A stretch of DNA of 64,000 bases from Polytrichum commune (lineage: Eukaryota; Streptophyta; Polytrichopsida; Polytrichales; Polytrichaceae). The number at the start of each line of letters is the position of its first letter. Position 1 is the stretch's first letter. The translations under genes and the position numbers were made by a program. The stretch lies in NCBI GenBank assembly GCA_950295325.1, contig OX485808.1:26804527-26868526 (forward strand). Direction: 5' to 3'. Below the pieces are notes generated by a model that searched no databases, had not been told where the DNA came from, and saw nothing but the letters and a program-made list of their open reading frames with translations. Shown here one piece after another: positions 47,930 to 59,779 of this stretch.

Positions 47930-50260
47930 GTTTTTTTCTAAATCCACGAGGGTCCATTGCCATTCAAACCTACCATAGTCGAGTACTTAGGAATCCCACA
48001 CAACTTGGTGTGTTTCTCCACCGGCCATTGAAGAACATTAAAAACTAATTCATTCCGCTGTCGCCAAATAATCCATAGAAGGCCGCTCCTCAAGAAGAAC
48101 CAAATACACCTAAAAGGTTTCAATGATTTGCTAAGAGGTTGGTGAAAGAGGTAGTGCATCGTTGAATTCGTTCACTGCCACTGCCTTATGAATGACTGAC
48201 CAAAGGAAAGATGCCCCCTTCTTAGCCTTGTGTTTATGCCACATAACTCTCCAATTTGGAGAGGTAGAGGGAGGAATTTCATTTTGTCATTTGTCGGAAA
48301 TTGGTTTCTTAAGATTCTCTTGGGTAGTGATCCATTTCCTCCCAATATTGGTTGTATATGCCATGAAGGGAGTAATCCCAAACCACCACCACCACCCGTT
48401 TTGGTAACTCCTCCTCTTGATGTCCATACAAACTAACCCATTCCTATGAAGTGGAATGCGCTCCTTGTTGGTTGAGCATCCCATCACGGAATGAACCATA
48501 GTGTTCTAGTAGTTTGACCTAAAAATCATGATAAACATCTACAAGGGAAATTTTGGTACATGTTTCCTTCCATTCTAAAATTTCAGTTCTCCCCGGATCC
48601 CAATATCATAGAATTGTCTCAAAATTTTACTATAAAGTGCAAAACCCCTATCTAGAGTAATGCCAAAGTACAACCCTTGGTATTCACTTTGCCACTATAG
48701 GTTAAGTTGTAAAATGTTCTCCAAGCAAGACAAAGAAAGAAAGCTCACTGTGCGTGCCATCACTTCCACAATTGAGCAATATGACACTAAACTTTTGACC
48801 TGCCTTTGATTTGAAGATTTGAAAAATTGGAGAAAACAACTAGAAAGAAGGACCCCATGAACCATGATAAGAAGGTTGCAAATGTGATTGGCCATGCAAA
48901 AGTGCTTGAATGATCCAATTACTCATGAGTGTGTCCATCACATCCTCTAGGGAAGTATGGATAAGCCCTCCAATTTTCTTTGGCATCGCACAATCGTCCC
49001 AACTCACTCGTGTTCTTGTAGTGTTCTTAGACCCTAACCAAAGGTAGTTACATAACATAGCCTTTATCTTCTTCAAGACTTTCTTTGGACCAACCCAAAC
49101 CGCAATGAAATACTTGCTTCACAATGATTGTTATGTTGGCAAGCGACATGTGCGTGGAACTCCAATATTTGGATTTGGCCTTGATCATGTCCACAAGAAA
49201 TTGGTCAACATCCTATAACCGAAGCTTTAGACTGAAAGGAGTGCCAAATAGCTTGGGCAAATCTTTAGTGGCGGCCCATTTCCATTGATATTTCTCCACC
49301 CAACCGGTTGAGTACCATGGCCAAACCAGCTTGCCACCCTTTTGTGCTAGTTAATCTCCAAGCCACAGGCAAGTCCAAATCTCCGAAGAATCCTCATAAG
49401 ATTATAACACTGGCATCTTCCGCTCTCACAGTAAATGAGGTATTGTCAGCATATTGGCCTAATGATTTGTTGGGTAAGGCATTGAGGGAGGGAGATGCCT
49501 TTAATAAGAGTGATCCTTACCACATTTTTACTGTAGCAGTCAATGCTTCCACAACTATAATAAAAAGGTAAGGAGCTAGTGGACAACCCAAATGGATTCC
49601 TCTATGTAATCCAAAAGGCTATGTTGCTTGGTCATTCATATTGATAAAGACCGATGCATCACATAACAACAATCTAATCATGTTGATAAAGGAGTTAAGC
49701 ATCCTTAACTTCTCCATAATTTGAAACATGAAGGTCCAATCGTTACTCTATCATAGGCTTCGCTAAAATCAAGTTTAAGGAAAATTGGGTCTTGACACAA
49801 CTCCTTAACATATTAGATTAACTAATGTGTAAGGAGAATTTTATCTAAAATGAATCTAAGAGGGAAACAAATAGTTTGGTCGTTGTCAATTACCTCCACC
49901 TATGTACAAAGGCTGAAGGCGCCTTTGTAGAGCTTTAGTAATAAATCTTATAGGTGGTGTTAAGTAAGTGATAGGCCTCTAATTTGTCAACTTCAACCTA
50001 TCCACTTCCTTTAAATAGAAGTGCGATGAGACAACTTGTAACTCCATTTGGAAACCGGCTGCACCTAAGAGATTCATCCACCATAATTGTGAAATCCACA
50101 CTCATGAAGCTCCAATAATCTTTGGAAAAATCGGCCGTAAGTGCATTTGGGCATGGGCTTCTGCCTTTTGCAAGTGCCTAAATCGCACTAGTAAGCTCAT
50201 CTTTGGTTACTAGGGGCCTCTTAGACTAGCACCTTTGAGCCGCCCGTGAGTATTTGAAGC
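47930..50260 (-). pseudogene. Decayed LINE (plant L1-type) reverse transcriptase, 3' part
   Basis: On the minus strand, broken frames carry the order expected of plant L1 elements. From 5' to 3': DELTSAI...KGRSPCPNALTADFSKDY (about 50200-50100), FPNGVTSCLIALLFKGSG (about 50050), LKLDFSEAYDRV (about 49770), RGIHLGCPLAPYLFIIVVEA (about 49590), QYADNTSFTV (about 49450; the catalytic YADD has become YADN), NYLWLGSKNTTRTRVSWDDC (about 49000) and a C-terminal WFFLRSGLLWIIWRQRNELV (about 48080). At least one frameshift follows DRV. No endonuclease domain was found upstream and the 5' end is unclear. No poly(A) longer than seven was seen at the 3' side. Inactive. Confidence 0.85.
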
Positions 50261-50269
50261 GGTGAAGTT

Positions 50270-51908
50270 TAGGGTAACACACAATCAATCTATATGTTAA
50301 CCCATAACCCCTCATCTAAATGCTAATGCTTGGCTACAACAATTGTCAGATCTCTTATGAGGATTGTGAGTAGAAATTTCTATCTTCATGAAACAAAAAT
50401 TTGTATTCTCCTTAAATTTTATTTTTCTTTGCAAGAAAATAATCCCTTGCTATTACTCCTCCTAAACAAATGCAAACTTCTCTTATTTTATTGGTCATAG
50501 ATGCCCTCAACCTTATAGTGTGACATGCCCTTCGCCTTCGCAGTTGTATAGTGTGGTCCACACTATATGCTATCACACATGAAAACAATGTGCAACGTTG
50601 TAGTTACACATGAATCTTCAACTTGTTGTTGATTCTTCCTAATTTAACCTCAGTAGACTAATTGGAGGGGGGGGGGGTTTAATAAATTTATGCCAATTCA
50701 TTGGTTGAATGGGTGTGATTCATAAATCATTAAGCATTGAATTTTCTCTAATCAATAATTTATGTTGCCTATATGTGCAAATTACACTTCGTTGGTTTTA
50801 GTGACATGGTACACATAAAAACAAGCACCCAAAAAACAATAGTTCAAGCTTAATAACCATCCTAGGCTCAAGAATCAACATGATCAGGTTGGGGAAGGGG
50901 AGACGTACATGACCATTTTATGAGCACAAAAATCTTCACTGTGATTATGATAATATATTCATATGAGCTCTAAAAATCATGCCAGTGAGGAAAGTGGCTA
51001 CAGCCTCGATTTGGATTTGCTAACCATCTTGTACTAGTTGCTTGTTTCTTATCCTCAGGAAGTGAGCTACACCAATTATCCCAATCAATGCACTAGGCCA
51101 ACGGGCTCACCTTCATGCCGGTATTTACATACTGGCGTTAATTTTTCTTTTTCTTTTTCTTTTCCCAATCAATGCATATTACTAATTGGAGCTACACAAT
51201 GTAATAAGGTCTTACTCACAAGTTCAATTTTTATTAACGATCAGGTTGCCCCATGCTAATTTATCGACAATCCACACTATTTTGAATATCTATCACCACA
51301 ACAACCAAAATACTAAATTGTGTTCACATTTGTGGTTGTTATATGGATAATTGAACAATGTCATAAGTTTTTGTGGTACGATTTTCACCCAAGGTGAGTT
51401 GCATGAGTAGAGAGGCAATCCATTCGCAAAGGCAATTTGATCATACAATGTAAAATGATTGAATGTACAAATGTACAATATAATAAATACTTTAAAATGA
51501 AAAATCCATTATACTTTTAAAAAAAATTAATTTTTTTTAAGGGATTGATATATTCACTGAGCCGGCACAGGTCATCAATACTGTAGTTTTCTACATGATT
51601 GAGAGTGCTACTGTCACATTAACGGCGGACACTAATGAACGTGCGCATGTAAGAAGGGACTTCACTTTTATAGGGTTTGAGTTATAATGTATGTCGGTGG
51701 TCATAAATAGGTAGGCAAGGTGTCCCAATTATTTTTTTAATTGTATAAGAGGGTCTAATTCGAAGTTGGTGTTCCACGAATCATCAGCAAAGAGAGACGG
51801 TTTGATAGACGTGGCCTTTACTTCCGTCGTTGGTGGGTCCCACCACTCCATTTTGGTATTCATTAGTGTCACATACACTATTGGCGAACAATCTAAACTA
51901 GATGCTTA
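50270..51908. other. Spacer with an R1 copy and a partial M2 copy
   Basis: Dispersed R1 copy at 50850-51065 and M2 fragment at 51163-51235. A G tract of nine or more lies near 50668-50678. The remainder shows no gene. Around 50490-50570, 'tttattggtcatagatgccctcaaccttat' is repeated at 56302-56335, marking another dispersed repeat. Confidence 0.5.
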
Positions 51909-51982
51909 GGGCCACTTCACACACGAGCCAAGAGCTGTGACCATGAGATTGTGAGAGCCCAAAAGAAAGTGTCCAAAGGTTG

Positions 51983-52512
51983 CAGACCTTATACCACTAC
52001 GCTAGTTAACTATTTTAACTATTTTTCTTGTACTTGGTTTAGGGCATCACTATAGTTAACTAGACCACGAGGCCGATCCGATTGGTCACCACTATAGTTA
52101 ACTATTGCACAACCTGGCCCGCTTCTACAACCACTATAGTTAAATAGGTCCACGAGGCCGACCTGTTACCGCACCACTATAGTTAACTACATATAGTTGC
52201 CCCACTATAGTTAACTATAGTTGTTAAGAAAGTTGGCAATTCCGTGACGGAGTCGCCTAAGGCAGGAATATTTGCATTATTAGGGCACTATTACCATATA
52301 GTCCACCCACTATAGTTAACTATAGTTAACTAACTATTTTGAGGCGCCACTTCTCACACCACTATAGTTAACTAACTATTTTGAGGCAACTCTTCTCACA
52401 CCACTATAGTTAACTAACTTTTTTGAGGCGATGTTTCTCGCACCACTATACCCCATTTAGTGTAATTAGTGCCACTTTAGTGATGACTACGGGTTTAGTG
52501 GTATAAGGTCTG
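51983..52512. mobile_element. hAT-like element, 530 bp, nested in an H1 element
   Basis: Perfect 17-bp terminal inverted repeats, CAGACCTTATACCACTA, and an exact 8-bp target duplication, AAAGGTTG (51975-51982 and 52513-52520). The other H1 copies show the empty site at this place (AAAGGCCGTCCCAAGAC, from about 54768-54752 and 16276-16260), with no insertion, which proves the boundaries. No transposase is encoded. Confidence 0.95.
52028..52450. repeat. Array of CCACTATAGTTAACTA motifs inside the nested hAT
   Basis: About nine occurrences of CCACTATAGTTAACTA or close variants at 52032, 52090, 52132, 52173, 52202, 52307, 52359, 52403 and (partial) 52442. The last three sit in a longer direct unit of about 43-45 bp including 'ttttgaggcg' and 'cttctcacac'. 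TAGTTAACTA is palindromic. Subterminal repeats of this kind bind transposase in hAT elements, which is a plausible role here. Confidence 0.85.
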
Positions 52513-52949
52513 AAAGGTTGTCTCAAGACACTTCCAAAATCATGTCGTGTGGTCACGGGTCCTCGAGTGTAGTGTGAAGTTGTATGTGACCGGGCCCTCT
52601 ACCAAATGCTATTCCAATGAATTTGTATTCATGTGGGTCCTCACACATGATGAAATAGAATAAATTAATGGTTGTGAGCGTTCGGAGTGCCATGGTCTCC
52701 TGGTTTTGTGTTAGGCCTACCTCCAAGAGGTGGTTTTTGAAAATAGTTCAAGTGACCATGAAACATGATCCGTTCGATGCTATGTAGGAATCCATGTGGA
52801 CTTTACATCCATCTTGCATTCACATACTCCATTGGTCCCTCAAGGATAGTGTGAAGTGAACTTGGACCGGCTCCGCCTTTTCCACCAATGAGAGTGCTTG
52901 AAATGTAATGGTCACGGGCTCTCAATCTCGTGTGTGAAGTGGCCCTTAG

Positions 52950-54335
52950 AGCTTTTGTTAGTTGTCACATATGCTATTTGTCAACTTGACATAATGACAT
53001 TATTTGTCACTATAGGTGATTTTTGGAAGTGCATAATTATTTATGGTACATTGGAGTGCTTGATATGATTGTTTTACATTTTAGTTTGTAAGAGGATGAC
53101 ATTGTTGAAAGTACTAATGCCAATTATCATGTCTTTACACTATGATCAAATTGTTGACTATTGTGCTCCTTAGGAATAGACCACATAATATTATTGAATA
53201 TACTAATGCCAACATATAGTAAGCACATTAACACCAAGTGTCATGAAGTTACAATAATGGTCAAGTTGTTGGTTATTAGTGTAACCTAGCATAGGTCCCA
53301 TAAAAGGGTAAGTGACATTGTTATGTATGTGACACTAATAACCATACACGGTGTACTACAATTGTTGTGGTTACACTAAACATCTTCTTTAATGAGGCAT
53401 TGAAATTGATGTGCCATGTTAATTAGTATGACTTTCATGACTTGTCATGTAGCAACAAGTTTCAGATGACACCCTCTCTCATTGTCACCCAGTGATTGCA
53501 AGACGATTGATGTGGATTGATGATGAATAGTGCGGGCCACATGACTTCAGATGTTTAGTGTAGTAAGTAAATTTGCAGGTAGGTGGCCAAGCAAATTTCA
53601 TGGCAACCATGCAAGTTGAAGGTATAAATGTCAAGAGAACCTCTTGTAGCTTGGAATTTTAAGCATGTTGGATCTCGAATTAACATCAAACTCTTCATAT
53701 TAGATAGTATGGATTAGTAGTGAGACTAGGTGGGGGCAAGTCAACAATAATCTTACATGGGGTTGGTTTTAATTAAACCTCCTAACATGGCCGCCAATGA
53801 TCTAGCGGTGCCAAAGATTCGTGATGATTGTGTACTATACTCATCCGAAAGGAAAGCGAAAACACATAAAACTATCTCAAATTTTGGAAATGCGTATTCT
53901 AATAGCATTTGACCCTTGCAATACCTTCGAAGACTCCAAATTGGACTTTAGTCTAGGCGAATTCAATTGGAGTGAAGGGCCCTCACCTTGTCCGGGCTTG
54001 TTTTCACTAAACCGCCTTCATCCACATTCGAATGAGTTTACAAAGTCGCCGGGAATTTCCAAGGCCTTTACATAGACTCGGACTTGCACACCACCATAGC
54101 CTTTGATTTTGGATTGGAAAACGAGTTTTAGGTATGTGGACTCCGGACTGCGGGTGTTTGTCAAATTGTGCTTCTAGAAGTCGTCATCATTGGTCAATGT
54201 AAGTGATTTAAGTGCAAGAGCATAGAGGTCTACCCCATTTCTTGAAAGGTAAGTTACATAGCAAGAGAGTGGAGACGAAGTACTTTGGAAATAATGTGCC
54301 CCATGTTTGTCGTTTGTTTATCTAGCTGAAGGTAA
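52950..54335. other. Spacer, no gene seen
   Basis: A weak ORF at 53821-54075 (residues like KGKRKHIKLSQILEMRILIA) has no recognised motif. No clear transposon ends were found. Confidence 0.35.
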
Positions 54336-54839
54336 GGGCCACTTCACACACGAGACTGAGAGCCCGTGACCATTACACTTCAAGCACTCTCATTGGTGGA
54401 AAAGGCGGAGCCGGTTCAAGTTCGCTACTTCACACTACGCTTGAGGGACCAACGGAGTATGTGAATGCAAGATGGATGTAAAGTCTACATGGATTTCTAC
54501 ATGGTATCGAATGGATCATGTCTCATGATGGCTTGGATTATTTAAAAAAACTACCCTCTTGGAGGTGGGCCTAACACAAAACCGGGAGACCCTGGCACTC
54601 CGAACATTCACTACTGTTGATTTATTCTATTCTATCATGTGTGAGGTACCCGCATGAATAGATATTCATTGAAAAATCATTTGGTTGAGGGTCTGGTCAC
54701 ATGTGACTTTACACTATACTTGAGGGTCTGTGACCACACTACATGATTTTGGAGGTGTCTTGGGACGGCCTTTGGACACTTTCTTTTGGGCTCTCACAAT
54801 TTCATGGTCATGGCTCTTGGCTCTTGTGTAAAGTCACCC
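54336..54839. mobile_element. PIF/Harbinger-like family H1, copy 2
   Basis: Left end GGGCCACTTCACACACGAGA after a TAA (54333-54335). The right end reads GGGTGACTTTACACAAGAGC when reversed, more diverged. The interior runs parallel to copy 1 along its whole length. The right flank passes straight into copy 3, so no right target duplication remains. Confidence 0.85.
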
Positions 54840-55262
54840 TCATTGGTGGTCCAAGTTTGCTTCACACTATGCTTGAGGTACTGACGGAGTATGTGAATCC
54901 AACATGGATGTAAAGTCTACATGGATTCCAACGTGGCATTGTATGGAACATGTTTCAAGGCCATTTGGATTATTTTCAAAAACCACCTCTTGGAGGTAGG
55001 CCTAACACAAATCCGGAAGACCTTGCCACTCCAACAACACTCATAATTGTTTATTTAGTTGATTTTATCATGTGTGAGGAGCCCACATGAAAAGAAATTC
55101 ATTGAGATAGCATTTGGTTAGGACCTTGTCACATATGACTTCACACTACACTTGAGGGTCCGTGGCCACATTGCATGATTTTGGAAGTGCCTTGGGACGG
55201 CCTTTGCACACTTTCTTTTGGGCTCTCACAATTTCATGGTCACGGCTCTTGGCTCATGTGTG
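54840..55262. mobile_element. PIF/Harbinger-like family H1, copy 3, truncated
   Basis: It begins at the internal 'cattggtgg' block, missing about 55-70 bp of the left end, and ends at 'ctcttggctcatgtgtggg'. It lies directly behind copy 2 in the same orientation, which suggests unequal exchange or insertion of one copy into another. Confidence 0.8.
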
Positions 55263-55284
55263 GGCTTTTATTGAGTCGCTCTTC

Positions 55285-55820
55285 TTAACCCCTAACTTTC
55301 CCACCAACCCATTTTTGGTTGATGGATGATTGCTCTCCTACATTTCTGTAGTCAAATTAATCATAAACATCAAGTCAACATGGTTATTTACCCATATTAG
55401 ACACATGAGCTATGCAACTTGGAGATTATTGGAATGTGTGACAAAAATGTTTTTAAAATATTAAAAATGTTTCTAATATCTAGTACAATATTAAATTTTT
55501 TAATAATAATAATTTTTATTTGGTTTGTGTTGGGAGCCCATGTGAGGTTGTTGACTCCAATTTATGGTTGCCACTCCAATGCAAACTTTGCTTAAACATC
55601 AATGATGTTGTTTTTGGTCAAAGTGGAATGTATTTGTGCTCACATCCACCATTCAATTTAACATTTGGACACTAGGCTCTAATTTTCAGGGAATTCTTTG
55701 CTATGTGTGGTTAGAAATATGTGACAAATCTAAAAACTTGTCCATGAAATATCCACAACTAACATTGAGTGAAATGCACTCAAAATAACCCTTTCATGGG
55801 CTTGGGAGGTTAGGGGTTAA
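55285..55820. mobile_element. Putative TIR element with TTAACCCCTAAC ends, second copy
   Basis: Left TTAACCCCTAACTTTCCCAC and right, reverse complemented, TTAACCCCTAACCTCCCAAG. 536 bp, AT-rich inside, no ORF of note. Its ends match those of 19980-20850. Confidence 0.55.
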
Positions 55821-55829
55821 TCAAACACC

Positions 55830-58000
55830 TATGTTTGAGCAGTATTGTGTGTATGGCAAGACTTGTACTTAAGAACGGGCATTGAGTTGACATGTGTTAC
55901 AATGAGATTGGACTAAGGTCAAGGAGTCCATAGTCGACCGGGTCCATTTAATTGCTCACTAGGGTCATCTAATGCTGACATGGCTGAGATCTATAATTTT
56001 TAGGCAAATAGAGTTGAGGTTTATGTGGTGACGACTTGTGATTGATTAGCCTCACAAGAGTTTTGACAGTTATTGTAGCCAAGCATTAGAATTTAGGTTA
56101 GCGGTGATGAGTTAATCTAGTATAGATCAACTATGTGCTACCCTAATTTTACCACTTCGAATTTTGTAGCAATTTCCATATTCATGAAAGAATTTATTTA
56201 TTTTTTATTTATTTTTGGCACTCTCCTTAGGGTGTGTTTCTCTTCGCAAGAAAAATGATTCCCCATTATTACACCTCCTAAACAAATGCAAACTCTCTTA
56301 TTTTATCATTTATAGACGCCTCAACCTTATGTGTTCAACATATGGAAGTCATTTTTGAGGTCAATTTAGTAAACATAAATGGGAGGGCCTATGTGATGGT
56401 TTATAGGAAAAAAATCTTCACTTTGACAACCACTTACTTTTGCATCTCAATCTTGAACCTATAACCTGCAATGACAATCTTGAAATTTGCAATCGCTAAC
56501 CAACTTGAGGGACAATTCTTGAAATGATCCAACATCCAACATTTCTATACGGAGTTGGAAATGGCGACAATAGTTGATGAACATTTATCGAGACCTTACA
56601 TTGTCATAACAATGTTTATCTTAAAATAAGGTGGGGCTTGATATTATTGAGCTGATGAGCTATGTTCATGGACCCAATAGTAGATTTGAGAATAAAGACT
56701 CTGGATGCTAGAATCCCATCGCTTTAGACGGAATCGAAAGTCATGGTAGTTGAACACAACTCACCAACTCGGTAATGTTATGCACCCGTTGCCGTTTCTA
56801 CATCCACAAAACTCTCTAGCATTCTTCCACTTTTTGATTTGCGAATGCATATGTAGTGCATTCTCCCACTTGTTACCGACCCATATCCAAAGTTGGGGAT
56901 TTTGATTTCATGTTGTCTTGCAAAATGACATGGTAAAGATCTCGTCGATCAAAGCACTCCACACTATTTTAGGTAACGAGTTACCCATGTGTTAGGTGAA
57001 ATTTCGAAAGACAATACGGTCATTGATTGCCGGTCTTATTTGTGCTTGTTAAGAATTTGTGGTGGCAACAAACATGCTCATTTTGTTGGAAGAAAGTGGA
57101 TGGTTGCATTCACTTTCTTGCATATAAAATGCGGATATGGCGACGGGTGGGAGCCTCACCACAAATTTTCCAACAAAGAATCCACTTTTCATCCAAAATA
57201 AATGTTTGTAGTGTGTATACGGCAATTTGGGGGGGGGGGGGGCTCTAAGTTTTGAGGCCTCTATGAGATCGATATGATTGTCTATTGTACCAATTCATAA
57301 ATGACACTTTATGCACATCGAGTCCCATGTCTACATACATAGACGTGAGCGGGTTTTAAATGGACACATTTAGTTTTGGACCCACTTCTTTATGATACAA
57401 AACATGAAATTAGTGAAAGATAAGTAGCAAATCGTGCATGTATCCATTTTCATTGTGAAATCTAAAGCTCATACAAATATCTTATTCATGATCAAAGTGA
57501 ATATTCTCTTTCTTGTTAAATGAACGTATAAGTTCCCTTTGTTATGTTGACGACTATTTGAGCCTCGGATGGCTGACAAATTATGAGCACTTAATCAAAT
57601 CTTTTTCAAAGACATGTCTTTTTGGTGCCTTTCAGATCCACACTTATCTCCACACCACACAACTATATTGATGTTTGTTTAAGAGGAGTATCCAGACTTG
57701 GCCTTATATGACCATTTGATTTGTGGTTGACTGTCCCAAACCTCATGGAGCATGTCTTTTGAAAGGAAGACTTTACACTAGATATTATTGCATCATGAAT
57801 AACCATGATCTGCGTAAGGCAAATGTTCTCACAATCAAGTCGGTGCATGAACACCAACATTTCTTTTTCTTTTTCTTTTCTTTTCCATTCTTGTCTTGAG
57901 TATCCAAATTAAGCTTGCTTGCTTATGTACCACACAATAATTTGTGGTTTTATTGGTGTACATATTCTATGTCATGTTTCTATTCATGAAGAGACTACAC
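55830..58000. other. Spacer with an R1 copy and a G tract
   Basis: A dispersed R1 copy spans 57380-57670 ('tatcttattcatgatcaaag', 'gacatgtctttttggtgc'). A 14-base G tract lies at 57229-57242. ORFs near 56989-57248 show no motif. Nothing else supported. Confidence 0.4.
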
Positions 58001-58001
58001 T

Positions 58002-59345
58002 AAATATTGGATGTAGTGTCATATGGCATTTTATGCCACTGTGGTAACTTTTCTAATGACAATTCTTATAAATAGGTTTATACTTTATTTTCATCCCTAC
58101 TTCCTTTTAGTTCATCCGTATGCCAGTTATTGAAACAACTTACTTTGATATATTCTACATCCAAACATTTATGTACTAAAATGTTGTCATGGATGATTTG
58201 AAATTGGGAAGAAAAACCACATAGCAAGACTTCACAATAATTTGAACATTGTAAATCTATAATGCCCAATTTTGTTTTACAAGGAATGACAAATAATTTT
58301 AGGTTTAGATTAAGTGTTGGTAACACTACATGCAAGGTTGTTTACAAATAGTCAGGATTGACACTCCCTAAAGAATTACAAACTTCGTGCGGCCAAAGAT
58401 AGGGTCTTTTGAAATGGCGATATCAAAAAAATGAAGTGGTTTCAAAATAAAATAGGCCCCATATAATATGTGATTTTGACTTCAAAATAATGCAGGGTGT
58501 ATTGAATATGTGAGATTAGGTCTATTTTATTTCTAAAATGTCTTGGTATAATTAATTTTGTAAAAGGGTTATACAGTCCCCCATCTCGTCCATAGTGTAT
58601 GAAAGTTTGTCAATGGATGAAAAAAATGCTTGAAGAACATTAGATGATGGGTTTAGGTGAGCAAGGTAGAAGAGATCGGTTTAGGTCATGGCATTGCATT
58701 ATGAGTGTTTGGAGTTTTGTTGGTATCTTCAAACTATATACCTTCTAGCAGTTTGGTGTTGACACATTTTTTTCTTTTTCACATGAATTAAAGTGTAGTA
58801 GGATTTCCATCACTATGCTTGGGGATGTCCTTAGTTTATGCTTCCACAATAAATGCATTTTTTGTTGCTCTTGACTGTGAATCAATTTTGTGTATGTATG
58901 TTTTGTAAGGTGGCTATATGAAATTGCTCTGAGGCTAAACCGCATTTGCAATGAAGTACTAGCTTGCCTTTTGAGATGGTTTTTGAAATGAGCCAAAGTT
59001 TGGCCTTGGTCAGACAACCAACTAGAATTGGCCATGTGTGGAGGATAATCATAGGGCATAGCACTCTTCCAACCAACCACTTGTTGATTTATAATAAATG
59101 TATGATACATTAAAATGACTAACCCCATCTTTCAAAGTAATTGTAAGGTACTACAGAATATGCACTATTAGAAAGTTACCTAATTGAATGGCTCATTTAA
59201 TTAATTGTGAGCAAGATAATACCCCCAAACAAGTAAACCCTCGCCGCAGATGGTTCTTGTTAGTCGCACAAAGTGTCAGCCCCGTGCAAATAGTAATGAG
59301 CAAGACAAATGGAATTGGTGACATTAAATACAATATTTAGTGTAC
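58002..59345. mobile_element. TIR element of about 1.34 kb, longer relative of the copy at 29790
   Basis: Left end TACACTAAATATTGGATGTA (from about 57997-58002) and right end, reversed, TACACTAAATATTGTATTTA. Its two flanks match 29790-29975 on either side of a deletion. A minus-strand ORF of 127 codons (59128-58745) includes DYPPHMANSSWLSDQGQTLA but is not a recognised transposase, so its status as an autonomous element is open. Confidence 0.6.
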
Positions 59346-59408
59346 AAGTTAGTACATTATGAAGAAAGGACAAAGCCTCATATTCGGTCACAAAACTTGG
59401 TAGCAATG

Positions 59409-59773
59409 TACTAGTAGTCCTAGTAGTGTGGGTGGAAAATTAACATGGAAATAATTAGCGTGGGCCAAACTAATTTTCTAGTCAAGGTGGAATTAACATG
59501 GGTCCAAGGCCTCAGGTCTTTACCTTATAAGTCTTCATGAAGACTTTTGTCCAACACATTGAATATTGGTTATAGTACAAAAGTAGTACAATAAAAAAAC
59601 AGTCACCCGTATTGGTGTACTAGAACAAACAATAATGTGGCCCACGCTAGTTATCTACTAGAAATTTTGCATGGATTGAAAACTAATGTAATCCACATTA
59701 CTTATCATTGTGAAAATTAGCATGGGCTCTAGAAACTTATTGTGACCCACAATAATGGACTATTTAGTGTAGC
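59409..59773. mobile_element. MITE family M1, inverted copy
   Basis: In reverse orientation it ends GCTACACTAAATAGTCCATT and contains the reverse of 'cttgg.cccatgttaattcc' and 'cat.aagtcttcatgaagac', matching 41624-41927. The left end (tagtcctagtagtgtggg) is the other TIR. Slightly longer than the best copy. Confidence 0.7.
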
Positions 59774-59779
59774 ATTTGA

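Larger units (their letters stand above)
51909..52945. mobile_element. PIF/Harbinger-like family H1, copy 4 (inverted), split by a nested hAT
   Basis: Ends GGGCCACTTCACACACGAGC (left) and GGGCCACTTCACACACGAGA (right, reverse complement), flanked by TTA at 51906-51908 and 52946-52948. Without the 538-bp nested insert and its duplication it is 499 bp, nearly the same as copy 1 (502 bp). Orientation is reversed relative to copies 1-3. Confidence 0.85.
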
